DNA of 64,000 nt from Zobellia galactanivorans (lineage in GTDB: Bacteria; Bacteroidota; Bacteroidia; Flavobacteriales; Flavobacteriaceae). The notes under the pieces were generated by a model that made no database searches, was not told where the DNA came from, and saw only the letters and a program-made list of their open reading frames with translations. Below, one piece after another: positions 1 through 8,684 of this stretch. A program made the translations under genes and the position numbers. The stretch's first letter is position 1, and each line of letters begins with the position of its first letter. The stretch spans positions 3,406,501 through 3,470,500 of the forward strand of contig NC_015844.1 in NCBI RefSeq assembly GCF_000973105.1. The letters are read 5' to 3'.

Positions 1-1065
1 TTGTTTGGGGTGATAATGTTGGCAAAACCCTTGATGTACTCCATGAAGCAGTCTGAAGAGGTGGTGGCCTTGGCCGTTCCGTATTTGGATTTGGTAGCTT
101 TTTCACTGGTGCCGCTCATTATTTTTCAAGCCTTCAAACAATTTTCGGAAGGACTCTCGCAGACCAAATATCCCATGTACGCTACCATTATGGCCAATGT
201 GGTAAACGTAATTATAAACTACCTTTTGATTTTTGGGTCTTTTGGTTTTCCGAAAATGGGTATTGTAGGTGCCGCTATCGGTACCTTGGTCTCACGCTTT
301 ATGATGGTGGCCTATATCTGGTACCTTCTTAAGAGTAAAAAGAAATTTCACGATTACGTAACCGGGTTCAATTTTAGAAAAATAGAAAAAAAGGTTATCA
401 AAAAAATTGTAAACCTGGGCTTTCCTTCGGCCTTGCAAATGTTTTTTGAGGTAGCCATCTTTACGGCGGCCATATGGCTAAGTGGTGTACTAGGGAAGAA
501 CGCCCAGGCGGCCAACCAAATCGCCCTTAACCTGAGCAGTATGACCTTTATGTTCGGAATGGGACTTGGTATAGCGGCCATGATAAGGGTGGGTAACCAA
601 AAAGGCCTACGCAATTTTTTGGAGCTACGCCGGATCGGACGGTCAATATTCTTGCTGACCCTTCTGTTGGAAATACTTTTTGCAGGCCTATTTCTTCTCG
701 GAAGACATTGGTTTCCCACTTTGTACCTTGATTTAGACGATGCAATGAACATTGCCGATAATACGGAAGTAGTCGTTCTTGCAGCGGAATTATTGCTGGT
801 TGCGGCATTTTTTCAAATATCCGATGGGGTACAGGTGGTAGTCCTAGGTGCCCTCCGCGGATTACAGGATGTAAAGATCCCTACACTGATCACCTTTATC
901 GCCTATTGGGCCATTGGTTTTCCCGTTAGCTATTACTTGGGCCTACATACCGATTTAGGAAGCATAGGAATATGGGTAGGGTTACTTACCGGGCTTAGTG
1001 CATCGGCCGTTATGTTGTATCTTCGCTTCAATTATTTGACCAAAAAGTTAATAGTAAATTCATAA
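1..1065 (+). CDS. MATE family multidrug/Na+ antiporter, 5' end cut by window
   Basis: Inner-membrane exporter of the MATE family, which expels cationic drugs or metabolites in exchange for Na+ or H+. The 354 visible residues are almost entirely hydrophobic helices with short polar loops. They carry the typical second-half pattern of the family: a loop reading GFPSALQMFFE that begins the second six-helix bundle, and near the end ALRGLQDVKIPT followed by GFPVSYYLG. Full MATE proteins have about 440-460 residues, so roughly the first 100 are missing; reading is open from base 1 and the apparent TTG start there is an edge artefact. It ends one base before the next small gene, so the two are probably cotranscribed. 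The family call is firm; substrate unknown. Confidence 0.9.
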   Translation: MFGVIMLAKPLMYSMKQSEEVVALAVPYLDLVAFSLVPLIIFQAFKQFSEGLSQTKYPMYATIMANVVNVIINYLLIFGSFGFPKMGIVGAAIGTLVSRFMMVAYIWYLLKSKKKFHDYVTGFNFRKIEKKVIKKIVNLGFPSALQMFFEVAIFTAAIWLSGVLGKNAQAANQIALNLSSMTFMFGMGLGIAAMIRVGNQKGLRNFLELRRIGRSIFLLTLLLEILFAGLFLLGRHWFPTLYLDLDDAMNIADNTEVVVLAAELLLVAAFFQISDGVQVVVLGALRGLQDVKIPTLITFIAYWAIGFPVSYYLGLHTDLGSIGIWVGLLTGLSASAVMLYLRFNYLTKKLIVNS

Positions 1066-1066
1066 G

Positions 1067-1294
1067 ATGGAATTCCCGAAATTTTTGTTAGGTGACAACA
1101 CCGATTATCCGACTGCTATATTCGTAGTACATACCGAGTACCCACGCTTTATTATCAATCTAGAGAACGATGAGGTGGAATGGTTGGAGGATTTTTCGGC
1201 GGAAGATGAAAAAGAACTTGAATCGGAAGCCAAAAACCTGATCGAGCAGGCCACCGAATTTTATGATCGGGAGGTCTCTCGATATGAAGACTAA
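1067..1294 (+). CDS. small acidic conserved protein, function unknown
   Basis: 75-residue cytosolic protein, rich in Glu and Asp, especially in the second half (EDFSAEDEKELESEAKN), with no signal peptide and no membrane segment. I do not recognise a named domain; the look is that of a small conserved flavobacterial protein. It sits one base after the MATE stop and five bases before the PAP2 phosphatase start, a spacing that argues it is a real, translationally coupled member of the operon. No function should be inferred beyond that. Confidence 0.7.
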   Translation: MEFPKFLLGDNTDYPTAIFVVHTEYPRFIINLENDEVEWLEDFSAEDEKELESEAKNLIEQATEFYDREVSRYED

Positions 1295-1299
1295 ATGAC

Positions 1300-1881
1300 A
1301 TGTGGCAAGAACTTATACAACAAGATAAAGAGCTTTTTCTTTTTTTGAACAATTTGGGAAGCCCTACTTGGGATCCCTTTTGGCTGTTCATTACCCATAA
1401 GTTAAGTGCTATACCCTTGTATGCCGTGCTATTGTTTATTACCTATAAACAACTAGGGGCCAAGAAAACATTGGGAGTTTTGATAACCGTAGCCCTTATG
1501 ATCTTAGTTACGGATCAGTTGACGAATTTCTTCAAATATGGGGTACAGCGCCTACGACCTTGCCATGATCCTAGCTTAGATGGACTTATGCGGTTGGTAA
1601 AAAGCTCGTGTGGGGGTAAATTCGGGTATTTTTCGGCCCATGCGGCAAATAGTTTTGCGGTAGCTTTTTTCTTTACTTTTTTACTGAAACATAAATACGC
1701 CTACATAGGAGTTTTCTTGATACCTTGGGCGATTTTGGTTGCTTTTAGCCGGGTGTATATTGGGGTACATTTTCCATTGGATGTGCTTTCAGGGGCTGTA
1801 ATAGGGCTGTTTTTTAGTTGGTTATTTTCAAAGTTGTATATATTTGCAATTGAGAAATATACGTATGATATCAGACCTTAG
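1300..1881 (+). CDS. PAP2-family membrane phosphatase
   Basis: Integral membrane phosphatase that removes phosphate from lipid phosphates (undecaprenyl pyrophosphate, phosphatidic acid, or lipid A are the family's substrates). All three parts of the PAP2 active site are visible: Lys79-x6-Arg86-Pro87, a Ser112-Ala-His114 core (SAHA in place of the commoner PSGH), and Ser150-Arg151-x5-His157-x3-Asp161. About five or six hydrophobic helices surround them. The normal length for the compact bacterial type is about 190-200 residues. It is followed by an overlapping lipid-linked glycosyltransferase gene, so a role in envelope lipid recycling or lipid A modification is a reasonable inference. Confidence 0.9.
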   Translation: MWQELIQQDKELFLFLNNLGSPTWDPFWLFITHKLSAIPLYAVLLFITYKQLGAKKTLGVLITVALMILVTDQLTNFFKYGVQRLRPCHDPSLDGLMRLVKSSCGGKFGYFSAHAANSFAVAFFFTFLLKHKYAYIGVFLIPWAILVAFSRVYIGVHFPLDVLSGAVIGLFFSWLFSKLYIFAIEKYTYDIRP

Positions 1882-3520
1882 ATATAGGTTTTTATTAGTT
1901 TTGATTGTTCTGGTCTACGTTGCCGGAATGTTTGTCACCCTTTTTGAACCCGATTCGGCCCAATTTGCAGTAATGGCTATGCGAATGGTGCAAGAGAACG
2001 ATTTTCTTAACCTGATAAAAGGGGGCTCCCAATATCTCGATAAACCCCATTTGCATTTTTGGTTATCGGCATTCTCTTTTAAGCTATTTGGTTTTTATGA
2101 ATGGGCCTATAGGCTTCCCGCTATATTGGTAACCTTGCTCGGGGCATATAGTTGTTTCGGTCTTGGTACGTTGCTCTACAACCGTGATACGGGAAGGTTG
2201 GCTGCCTTGATTTTTATGACCGCCCAAACGATCGTTCTGTCTGTTATAGATGTACGAACCGATGCCGCACTTACGGCATTTACCATTCTTGCCATTTGGC
2301 AGTTTACCAGCTATATAGAAAAAGGTTCATTGGCCTCGATATGCATAGGTGCCGTTGCGGCTGGCCTTGCCTTTTCTTCAAAAGGGCAGATAGCCCTGTT
2401 TGTTATTGGTTCGGCTTTGATATGTCATTTGGCATATACCCATAAATGGCAACGTGTCCTTAGTTATAAAGTCCTTGTAGGACTGGGCTTTTTTGCAATG
2501 GCTATTGCCCCTATGCTCTATGCATACTACCATCAGTTCGATATGCATCCGGAGAAAGTCATTCGCGGTACAACGGGTCATAGTGGCATTCGTTTTATTT
2601 TTTTGGAACAGAGTCTAGAGCGTAGCGGAGGTGCCATGGGGAAGACTTCTAGCGATTATTTTTTCTTTTTTCACACATTTCTTTGGGTGTTCATTCCATG
2701 GACCATTCCTGCAGTGGTTGCCGTCGGATCTCGGGTCAAGGCGCTATTCAAACTAAGGTTCGCTTATCATCCCCAATATGAATTCATGACCTTGGGCACC
2801 ATCGCCATATTCTTTTTGGTGGCCAGTTTTTCACAGTTTAAGCTGCCCCATTACCTGAATATCGTAATTCCGCTTTTTGCGGTTTTGACCGCTTCTTATA
2901 TAATTGATCTGGTTAAAGTTGATAATAAGAAAATCTTGACAATCTTCTTGGGAGCTCAATACTTTGTCTTGAGCGTGGTATTTACGGCGGTATTGTTCAT
3001 TTGTTTTTACGTCTTTGAATTCCAAAGCCTACTGGCATGGGGGCTTTTAATCGTTCTTTGCGGCATTATTGTATATTTCTGTTTAAAAAGGGAAGCTCGT
3101 TTTTTACGTGTAATTACCCTATCGGTGTATAGTTCATTACTCTTGAATTCGGTGATGAACCTTCATTTTTACCCTAATTTGCTATTGTACCAAGCCGGGT
3201 CTAGTATGGCAGAAGTGGTGGCGGATGAGAATATTCCGGTAGATCGAATTTATAGGATATCGGACTTTAATACTTGGGCCCTTGATTTTTACAACCGTCA
3301 GCGTGTAAAGCATACGTCTTTAAAGAACGTACAGGAGAAAAAGGATATTTGGCTATACGTAAACGATAAGGATTTACGAAGGGTGCAGGATGCCGGTCTT
3401 GATTGGGACCAACAATTTATCGAGAACGACTACAATATATCAATGCTTACGATGGGGTTCCTAAACCCGTCGACACGAAAACGCAACCTAAAAAAAATGC
3501 ATCTTATCCACTTGCGGTGA
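1865..3520 (+). CDS. GT39-type (ArnT/PMT-like) membrane glycosyltransferase
   Basis: Polytopic inner-membrane transferase that moves a sugar from a polyprenyl-phosphate donor to a lipid or protein at the periplasmic face. It shows the N-terminal layout of the ArnT/PMT superfamily: a first helix, then an acidic loop (FEPDSAQFAVMAM), then DKPHLHFWL and EWAYRLPA, followed by many helices and a soluble C-terminal tail. An ATG 21 bases further upstream is in frame, but the ATG at 1865 directly precedes the first hydrophobic helix and overlaps the phosphatase stop by only 17 bases, so I chose it (551 residues). With PAP2 upstream and the convergent GT2 transferase it makes a plausible lipid-linked sugar transfer set; acceptor unknown. 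Confidence 0.85.
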   Translation: MISDLRYRFLLVLIVLVYVAGMFVTLFEPDSAQFAVMAMRMVQENDFLNLIKGGSQYLDKPHLHFWLSAFSFKLFGFYEWAYRLPAILVTLLGAYSCFGLGTLLYNRDTGRLAALIFMTAQTIVLSVIDVRTDAALTAFTILAIWQFTSYIEKGSLASICIGAVAAGLAFSSKGQIALFVIGSALICHLAYTHKWQRVLSYKVLVGLGFFAMAIAPMLYAYYHQFDMHPEKVIRGTTGHSGIRFIFLEQSLERSGGAMGKTSSDYFFFFHTFLWVFIPWTIPAVVAVGSRVKALFKLRFAYHPQYEFMTLGTIAIFFLVASFSQFKLPHYLNIVIPLFAVLTASYIIDLVKVDNKKILTIFLGAQYFVLSVVFTAVLFICFYVFEFQSLLAWGLLIVLCGIIVYFCLKREARFLRVITLSVYSSLLLNSVMNLHFYPNLLLYQAGSSMAEVVADENIPVDRIYRISDFNTWALDFYNRQRVKHTSLKNVQEKKDIWLYVNDKDLRRVQDAGLDWDQQFIENDYNISMLTMGFLNPSTRKRNLKKMHLIHLR

Positions 3521-3534
3521 TAATTTTTTGCTGA

Positions 3535-4497
3535 TTACGGCTGAACTTGGTCGGCTATGGTAATGCTCTTTATCCTGTAGGGGCGTTTCTTTTGTGATTC
3601 GTAGTAAGTACGTATCAAGAGCTCCATTACTATGCCTATGGTAAACAATTGAATGCCGGCCAGTATGAACATCATACCAAAAGTAAGCAAGGGCCTTGTT
3701 CCTATATCTTCCCCGAATCCGAATTTTACGATGAGGAGATACATGTTGATGGCAATACCAATAAGTATAAGTACAAATCCAAAAATACCAAAGAAGTGAA
3801 TAGGGCGCTGAAAATACTTTCTGATGAACAATAGTAACATAATGTCGGCTACTACCTTAAAAACGCGTTCTAGGCCGTATTTTGAGCTTCCTGCGTGCCG
3901 TGCATGGTGTTTTACCGGAACCTGTTTGATGCGGGCACCTTCAAAATGGGCCAATAGGGTAATGAAACGGTGCATTTCACCATATAGGTTCAGGTCTTTT
4001 GCTATTTCCTTGGTGAAAATTTTAAGGGCGCAACCATTGTCTTTGATATCAAGTTTTGCGGTACGACGAATGAGTGAGTTTGCTATTTTCGAGGGGATTT
4101 TTTTTACGAAGGAATCTTTCCTTTCTTCACGTATACCCGTAACCACGTCATAGTCTTTTTCCGTTATGTATTTCAGCATTTTGGGTATGTCGCTCGGGTC
4201 GTTCTGCAGATCGCCATCCATAGTAATGATATAGTCGCCCTGTGCGTAGTCGATACCGGCCGCCAAGGCCAAGCTCTGGCCGTAATTTCTTTTGAGGCTG
4301 ATAAGGTGGACCCGGTCATCTTTCATGTTTTTAATAGCCTTTCGCGTACCGTCGAATGAAAAATCGTCTACGTAGATGATCTGGTAGTTATAACCTTCTA
4401 GGCTCTCGTGTATTTTCTTCGTAAGTAAGGCAATATTGTCGACCTCGTTAAATACAGGGATGACAATAGACAGCGGTGATGTTGTTACCAAATTCAT
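3535..4497 (-). CDS. GT2 polyprenyl-phosphate glycosyltransferase (GtrB/DPM1-like)
   Basis: Membrane-anchored GT2 enzyme expected to load a sugar from a nucleotide donor onto polyprenyl phosphate in the cytoplasm. The GT-A fold is clear: LSIVIPVFNE near the N-terminus, the DDFSFDGT nucleotide-binding loop (residues about 44-51) and the DGD metal site in ITMDGDLQNDP (about 92-102). Two hydrophobic helices occupy roughly residues 230-300, as in GtrB/DPM1-like proteins of about 310-320 residues. It is convergent with the GT39 transferase, only 14 bases apart; GT2 enzymes of this sort make the polyprenyl-sugar donors that GT39 enzymes use, so the two may act in sequence (inference). Confidence 0.88.
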   Translation of the reverse strand: MNLVTTSPLSIVIPVFNEVDNIALLTKKIHESLEGYNYQIIYVDDFSFDGTRKAIKNMKDDRVHLISLKRNYGQSLALAAGIDYAQGDYIITMDGDLQNDPSDIPKMLKYITEKDYDVVTGIREERKDSFVKKIPSKIANSLIRRTAKLDIKDNGCALKIFTKEIAKDLNLYGEMHRFITLLAHFEGARIKQVPVKHHARHAGSSKYGLERVFKVVADIMLLLFIRKYFQRPIHFFGIFGFVLILIGIAINMYLLIVKFGFGEDIGTRPLLTFGMMFILAGIQLFTIGIVMELLIRTYYESQKKRPYRIKSITIADQVQP

Positions 4498-4534
4498 GGG
4501 GCAGGTGAAGTTTGTGGCAAATTAAGTGAATTAT

Positions 4535-5578
4535 TTAAGAGCTGGTTTTAAAAATGCTTATCAATTCTTCGGCCGCTTGAAACGGACTGATTTCTTTTGC
4601 GGTGATCATTTCGGTGTATTTTTTTAAGTTTTTGTTTATCTCCCCAGTCTGAAAAAAATCTGATTTTAGCCGTTCTTCAATGGCTTCATAAAGCCATTTC
4701 TCGTTTTGTTGTTTGCGTTTTTCTTCAAAGGCCCCGCTCTTTCGGGTGTCTTTGACATACTGCTCTATCATTGTCCAAATTTCGGTGATTCCCTCGTTTT
4801 TCAATGCCGAGCAACTCAATACCTTTGGTATCCAGCCATTTTCCTTCGGTGGGTACAACTGAAGGGCGTTTTTGAATTCTGCTTTGGCCGCCTCTGCTTT
4901 TTGGCGGTTGTCGCCATCGGCCTTGTTAATGACTATGGCATCCGCCATTTCAACGATCCCTCGTTTAATTCCCTGTAGCTCGTCTCCGGCACCGGCCAAT
5001 TTGAGCAAGAGGAAGAAATCTACCATTCCGTGTACGGTAGTTTCGTTTTGTCCTACACCTACCGTTTCCACCAAAATAATAGGGTAGCCTGCGGCTTCGC
5101 AAAGAACGATGCTTTCCCTGGTCTTTCGGGCTACACCACCAAGTGAGAGGCCAGAGGGCGAAGGACGGATAAAGGCGTTGGAATCTTTGGCCAAGGTTTC
5201 CATACGGGTTTTGTCCCCAAGTATGCTGCCCTTACTTTGCGTGCTTGTGGGATCGACCGTCAATACGGCAATTTTATGCCCTGCAGAGGTCAATGACCGT
5301 CCCAAGGTCTCAATGAAAGTACTTTTTCCCACACCTGGTACACCGGTAATACCAATGCGAATACTCTTGTTCTTATGCTTTAAGCATTGTTTAATGATGG
5401 CATTGGCCTGCCCATAGTGTTTTTGATGGTTGCTTTCGACTAGGGTAATGGCTCTGCCCAAGGCCGTTTTGTCGCCTTGCTGTAAGGCATCGGCCAATGT
5501 TTTCGGGTCCAGGGCAACTTTCCTTTTTTTCCGTATATCGGAAATATGGGTGGAATCTGTATTTTTTATTGGTTTCAA
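4535..5578 (-). CDS. meaB: MeaB/ArgK-type GTPase, chaperone of methylmalonyl-CoA mutase
   Basis: G3E-family GTPase that loads and protects the B12-dependent methylmalonyl-CoA mutase. A P-loop GVPGVGKST lies at residues 79-87, followed by AVLTVDPTSTQSKGSILGDKTRM (switch region; residues given in two parts) and the VETVGVGQNE motif, with the base-recognition NKAD further on. Length 347 fits the family. The start is TTG: the first in-frame ATG lies inside the GTPase domain, so a non-ATG start at 5578 is required. The DUF2911 gene ends two bases upstream, so the pair form an operon. The mutase genes themselves are not in this window; a cobalamin adenosyltransferase gene lies at 21.2 kb. Confidence 0.92.
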   Translation of the reverse strand: MKPIKNTDSTHISDIRKKRKVALDPKTLADALQQGDKTALGRAITLVESNHQKHYGQANAIIKQCLKHKNKSIRIGITGVPGVGKSTFIETLGRSLTSAGHKIAVLTVDPTSTQSKGSILGDKTRMETLAKDSNAFIRPSPSGLSLGGVARKTRESIVLCEAAGYPIILVETVGVGQNETTVHGMVDFFLLLKLAGAGDELQGIKRGIVEMADAIVINKADGDNRQKAEAAKAEFKNALQLYPPKENGWIPKVLSCSALKNEGITEIWTMIEQYVKDTRKSGAFEEKRKQQNEKWLYEAIEERLKSDFFQTGEINKNLKKYTEMITAKEISPFQAAEELISIFKTSS

Positions 5579-5579
5579 G

Positions 5580-6140
5580 TTATTTTGAAATAGGTATTTT
5601 AATTTTTGTTCTATCCCATGAAATACCGAGAAATAGTTGATTCTGCCTCTCGAAATCTATCGTTAGGTTTTCTATTGGCAGGTTTGTTTCTTCTGTGGGT
5701 ATTTCTACCTCTAAGACATCGTGCTTAGGTATTCTGGTCGTCTTCTTTCCTCCACTTAAGACCGTTACGCCCCAGTCGGGAATATGACTGTTAAATATGA
5801 CCGACCAACTCTGGCGGCCAGGTCTCGTCCATAGGGAATAGGTGCCTTTGGCCAAAGGGTAATTCGCTACAAGTATATCGGTAGAGGTAGTGAAAGTTGT
5901 GGGTTCGTTCGCTCCTGTACGCCAAATTTCGTCATAGGGGACAAGTTCGCCAAAAATGATTCTGTCTTTTTTGGCAGGGCTGGAGTAACGTACCAGTAGG
6001 TCTATGCCGTTCTGGGTGTACGTTGCCGTTTTTTCTGGGCTATGCTTTTTGGTCTGTCTACGCATATAGGGCCCTATTACAAAAACGAAAAGTAGCCCGA
6101 CGCACGCAATGCCGATGAGTAAGCGTTTTAATAGTTTCAT
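5580..6140 (-). CDS. DUF2911 protein with N-terminal membrane anchor
   Basis: 186 residues when started at the second in-frame ATG (6140), which puts the hydrophobic segment LLIGIACVGLLFVFVIGPY right at the N-terminus; an earlier ATG at 6158 would add six residues. The rest resembles DUF2911 proteins of Bacteroidota: a beta-rich periplasmic domain with VPYDEIWRTGANEPTTF and PLAKGTYSLWTRPG motifs. Biochemical role unknown. It probably faces the periplasm, anchored by one helix. It is followed by meaB after two bases and probably leads that operon, with the promoter in the 150-base gap shared with the divergent ohr-like gene. Confidence 0.8.
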   Translation of the reverse strand: MKLLKRLLIGIACVGLLFVFVIGPYMRRQTKKHSPEKTATYTQNGIDLLVRYSSPAKKDRIIFGELVPYDEIWRTGANEPTTFTTSTDILVANYPLAKGTYSLWTRPGRQSWSVIFNSHIPDWGVTVLSGGKKTTRIPKHDVLEVEIPTEETNLPIENLTIDFERQNQLFLGISWDRTKIKIPISK

Positions 6141-6292
6141 GATTCGGTCTTGGTTCACCTAAGTTACGAATAAGGTGTGTAATCCCTTCTTTTTTTAATC
6201 GTAAAGATGTTTTTCACAATAATTTAATAACCTATAATCTTCTTATAAAAATTCATGGCTTAAATTGATGGTGTAATTATAAATTCTACGTA

Positions 6293-6718
6293 ATGAAAAC
6301 TATTTTTAAAACAGAAGCAACGAATACCGGAGGTAGGGGAGGTCACGTAAAGAGTAGCGATGGCACCCTAGACCTAGATATAAATATGCCGGATGCCCAA
6401 GGTAATACGGATGGAAAGTCTACCAACCCGGAACAACTATTTGCAGCGGCCTATGCGACATGTTTTGCAGGGGCACTTCAGGCAGTTGCCAAAGAGCACG
6501 ATGTTGACGATTTAGGTGATTTTAGTGTAACCGCTATTGTTGGTTTTAATAAGGATGAAGATGGTTTTTTCATCGATGCCACTTTAGATTGCCTGTTGCC
6601 TACGGTAGATAAGCAAAAAGGGGAAGACTTGATCAATGCGGCCCATGAAATATGCCCATACAGTAAGGCCACGAGAGACAATATTACGGTGGAACTGAAT
6701 TTGTTGGTAGAGGAATAA
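6293..6718 (+). CDS. OsmC/Ohr family peroxiredoxin-like protein
   Basis: Cytosolic thiol peroxidase of the OsmC/Ohr family, which reduces organic hydroperoxides. 141 residues, the family norm. Two cysteines are visible in the usual places: the first in AAYATCFAGAL (about residue 62) and the second in HEICPYSKATRDN (about residue 122). The N-terminal GGRGGHVKSSDG and central NPEQLFAAAYA motifs are those of the Ohr branch. It stands alone on the plus strand, divergent from the DUF2911/meaB operon and closed by a strong hairpin terminator just downstream. Confidence 0.92.
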   Translation: MKTIFKTEATNTGGRGGHVKSSDGTLDLDINMPDAQGNTDGKSTNPEQLFAAAYATCFAGALQAVAKEHDVDDLGDFSVTAIVGFNKDEDGFFIDATLDCLLPTVDKQKGEDLINAAHEICPYSKATRDNITVELNLLVEE

Positions 6719-6738
6719 GATTGGCCTTGTAATACGAA

Positions 6739-6771
6739 GAAAGCCCTAAAAGCATTGCTCTTAGGGCTTTC
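6739..6771. terminator. bidirectional terminator between ohr-like gene and galM
   Basis: An 11-bp perfect inverted repeat (GAAAGCCCTAA at 6739-6749 and its complement at 6761-6771) with an 11-base loop and T-rich flank lies between two convergent genes. Confidence 0.8.
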
Positions 6772-6772
6772 T

Positions 6773-7678
6773 TTATATGAGAGCAAACTCATACTTTGAG
6801 ATATTGCGGTACTTTTCGTTAGGCCTTAACAGGGCACTCGGAAAACTCGGTTGGTTCGGTGCATCGGGAAAGTTCTGTGTCTCGAAACATATGCCCGTAA
6901 ATTCAGGAGGAGTATAGACGATAAGGGCCGGTTGATTGGTTTTGACCGTCATACTGATGCCTGATTTTTTTGACGAAACCCGTGCCGCCAGATTTGTCTT
7001 GGGGTGAATGGCAAAGGGAATGTCGAATCGCGTGTTGCCGATGGGACGTTCAGAAAGAAAATCGTACGTATTTCCTTTTACCGGAACAAATTGGCCTGTG
7101 GGTAACTTGTCTTGGGTGGCTTCCGTATAGTGGGTGCAATTAAGCTGCAGGTTGTAGTGGGCCAGAGAATCGGTGTCATCGAGCTTAAAATACGAATGGT
7201 TGGTGAGGTTTATTACGGTGGTACGGTCGGTAATGGCCTGATGGTCGATGACCAAGGCGTTGCCCGATAGTTTATAAGTCACGACCACCTTTAGGTTGCC
7301 AGGGTAGCCTTCCTCAAGATGCTTGCTGAAATACGATAGTTTGACGAATGGTTCAGGGCCATTGTTGACTTCCTCGAATTTCCAGGTCTTTTGGGCAAAA
7401 CTTGTTTTTCCTCCGTGTAAGTGAACCCCGTTTATATTGTGCAATGGGTAGTTCTGTCTGTCAATGACGAAACCACCCTTGGAAATTCGTCCGGCATAGC
7501 GACCAACGCAAGCTCCCATAAATTTTTTGTCCTGCGGATAGGCACTTGGATAGTCAAGGCCAACGACTACATTTGTATAGTTTCCGTCCTTATCTTTTAC
7601 TAGCAATTTTTGAATAACAGCACCATAATCTAATACGATTAAGATGATGTTTTCTGTCTGTATCGTAACTTGTTTCAA
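6773..7678 (-). CDS. galM: aldose 1-epimerase (mutarotase)
   Basis: Interconverts alpha and beta anomers of hexoses. The core galactose-mutarotase signatures are present: HLHGGKTSFAQKTW near residue 80, NLTNHSYFKL with the catalytic His, and the catalytic Glu in CFETQNFPDAPNQPSFP near the C-terminus. At 301 residues it is somewhat shorter than the usual 330-350-residue enzymes and lacks a signal peptide, so it should be cytosolic. The start is a TTG codon; the next in-frame ATG is well inside the domain. No sugar operon is adjacent. Family assignment is secure. Confidence 0.9.
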   Translation of the reverse strand: MKQVTIQTENIILIVLDYGAVIQKLLVKDKDGNYTNVVVGLDYPSAYPQDKKFMGACVGRYAGRISKGGFVIDRQNYPLHNINGVHLHGGKTSFAQKTWKFEEVNNGPEPFVKLSYFSKHLEEGYPGNLKVVVTYKLSGNALVIDHQAITDRTTVINLTNHSYFKLDDTDSLAHYNLQLNCTHYTEATQDKLPTGQFVPVKGNTYDFLSERPIGNTRFDIPFAIHPKTNLAARVSSKKSGISMTVKTNQPALIVYTPPEFTGICFETQNFPDAPNQPSFPSALLRPNEKYRNISKYEFALI

Positions 7679-7877
7679 GTGTCTCGAATTAAAATTATTG
7701 CAAAATTATGGGTTTTTTGCAACACGGGAATACTTCTTTCGTCCTTATAATGGAATAAACTTAAAAAACAGAAGACGAAATCTCATCAGTACAAAATCTT
7801 TTTAAAATTACTAGCCTTGCAGCTCTTACAGGCAAAGGCAATTTGAAACGATTCCTGAAACAATGGAATTACTCAGA

Positions 7878-8564
7878 TCAATGGACATCTTCTTTTAGAT
7901 ACGCTTTAAAATTCTGTTTAAAGCGGTTTAATCTCGGTACCGATACATTGGTGATATATGGATTGTTCGGGTGTTTGCGTTCGTAATCTTGATGGTAGTC
8001 TTCTGCATCGTAAAACTTGGTGAACTCGACTACTTCAGTAGTTATCGGAGCGCCGTCGTATACGTTTTGGTCTTTTAGGGCTTGTATATACCCATCGATA
8101 ACCTGCTTTTCCTTGTCGTTTTTATAAAACGCAATTGAACGGTATTGCGGCCCTTTGTCGGGACCTTGTCTATTTAAGGTTGTTGGGTCGTGCGAACCAA
8201 AGAACACTTGGACCAAGGCCGTAAACGAAATGACTTTTGGGTCGTAATAGATTTTAACGGCTTCGGCGTGGCTTGTCATCCCTCCTCCAACTTGTTCGTA
8301 GGTAGGATTCTTTTCCGTGCCCCCAGAATAACCCGATACCACTTCCTTTACTCCCTTTACGCTTTCAAAAATGGCTTCAACACACCAAAAACAACCACTT
8401 GCAAAATATGCAGTTTCATATGTATCAAGGTCTTGGGGCGTGAGTCTCGTCAATTCGCTTACACCCTCTTTTTCTGTAGGGGCGATTTTTTTATTGCTGT
8501 TCGATTGGCAAGCAGTGGTAAGGGAAAGCCCAAGGGCCAAAAGGTATAATTTTAGAATTTTCAT
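7878..8564 (-). CDS. msrA: peptide-methionine (S)-S-oxide reductase, lipoprotein form
   Basis: Repairs oxidised methionine in exported proteins. The N-terminus is a lipoprotein signal with lipobox TTAC (lipid-bearing Cys19), so the enzyme acts in the periplasm or at the outer membrane. The catalytic motif GCFWC holds the reactive Cys58, followed by GYSGGTEKNPTYEQVGGGMTS, HAEAVKIYYDP and FGSHDPTTLNRQG, all typical of MsrA. Length 228 includes about 45 extra residues for signal and linker. It appears monocistronic, with about 200 bases of non-coding sequence on its downstream side. Confidence 0.95.
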   Translation of the reverse strand: MKILKLYLLALGLSLTTACQSNSNKKIAPTEKEGVSELTRLTPQDLDTYETAYFASGCFWCVEAIFESVKGVKEVVSGYSGGTEKNPTYEQVGGGMTSHAEAVKIYYDPKVISFTALVQVFFGSHDPTTLNRQGPDKGPQYRSIAFYKNDKEKQVIDGYIQALKDQNVYDGAPITTEVVEFTKFYDAEDYHQDYERKHPNNPYITNVSVPRLNRFKQNFKAYLKEDVH

Positions 8565-8629
8565 TGTTGTTTTTATTATTAGTTCTTAAAAACGGGAAGA
8601 ACTTACTTAAAAATAAAAATAGGCAAAAA

Positions 8630-8666
8630 AATAAGGCCTGTTCGAAAAAATCGGACAGGCCTTATT
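8630..8666 (-). terminator. rho-independent terminator of the malectin lipoprotein gene
   Basis: A long, nearly perfect hairpin (AATAAGGCCTG... arms at 8630-8645 and 8651-8666, six-base loop) is followed on the minus strand by a run of seven T. It lies 18 bases after the stop of the upstream gene. Confidence 0.85.
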
Positions 8667-8684
8667 AATAGGGATGGGAGTGTC

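Noticed and set aside
3824-4153. Long frame antisense to the GT2 transferase
   Set aside because: Shadow of a real gene on the other strand; same for many antisense frames over secA, aconitase, the ABC-F gene and recQ.
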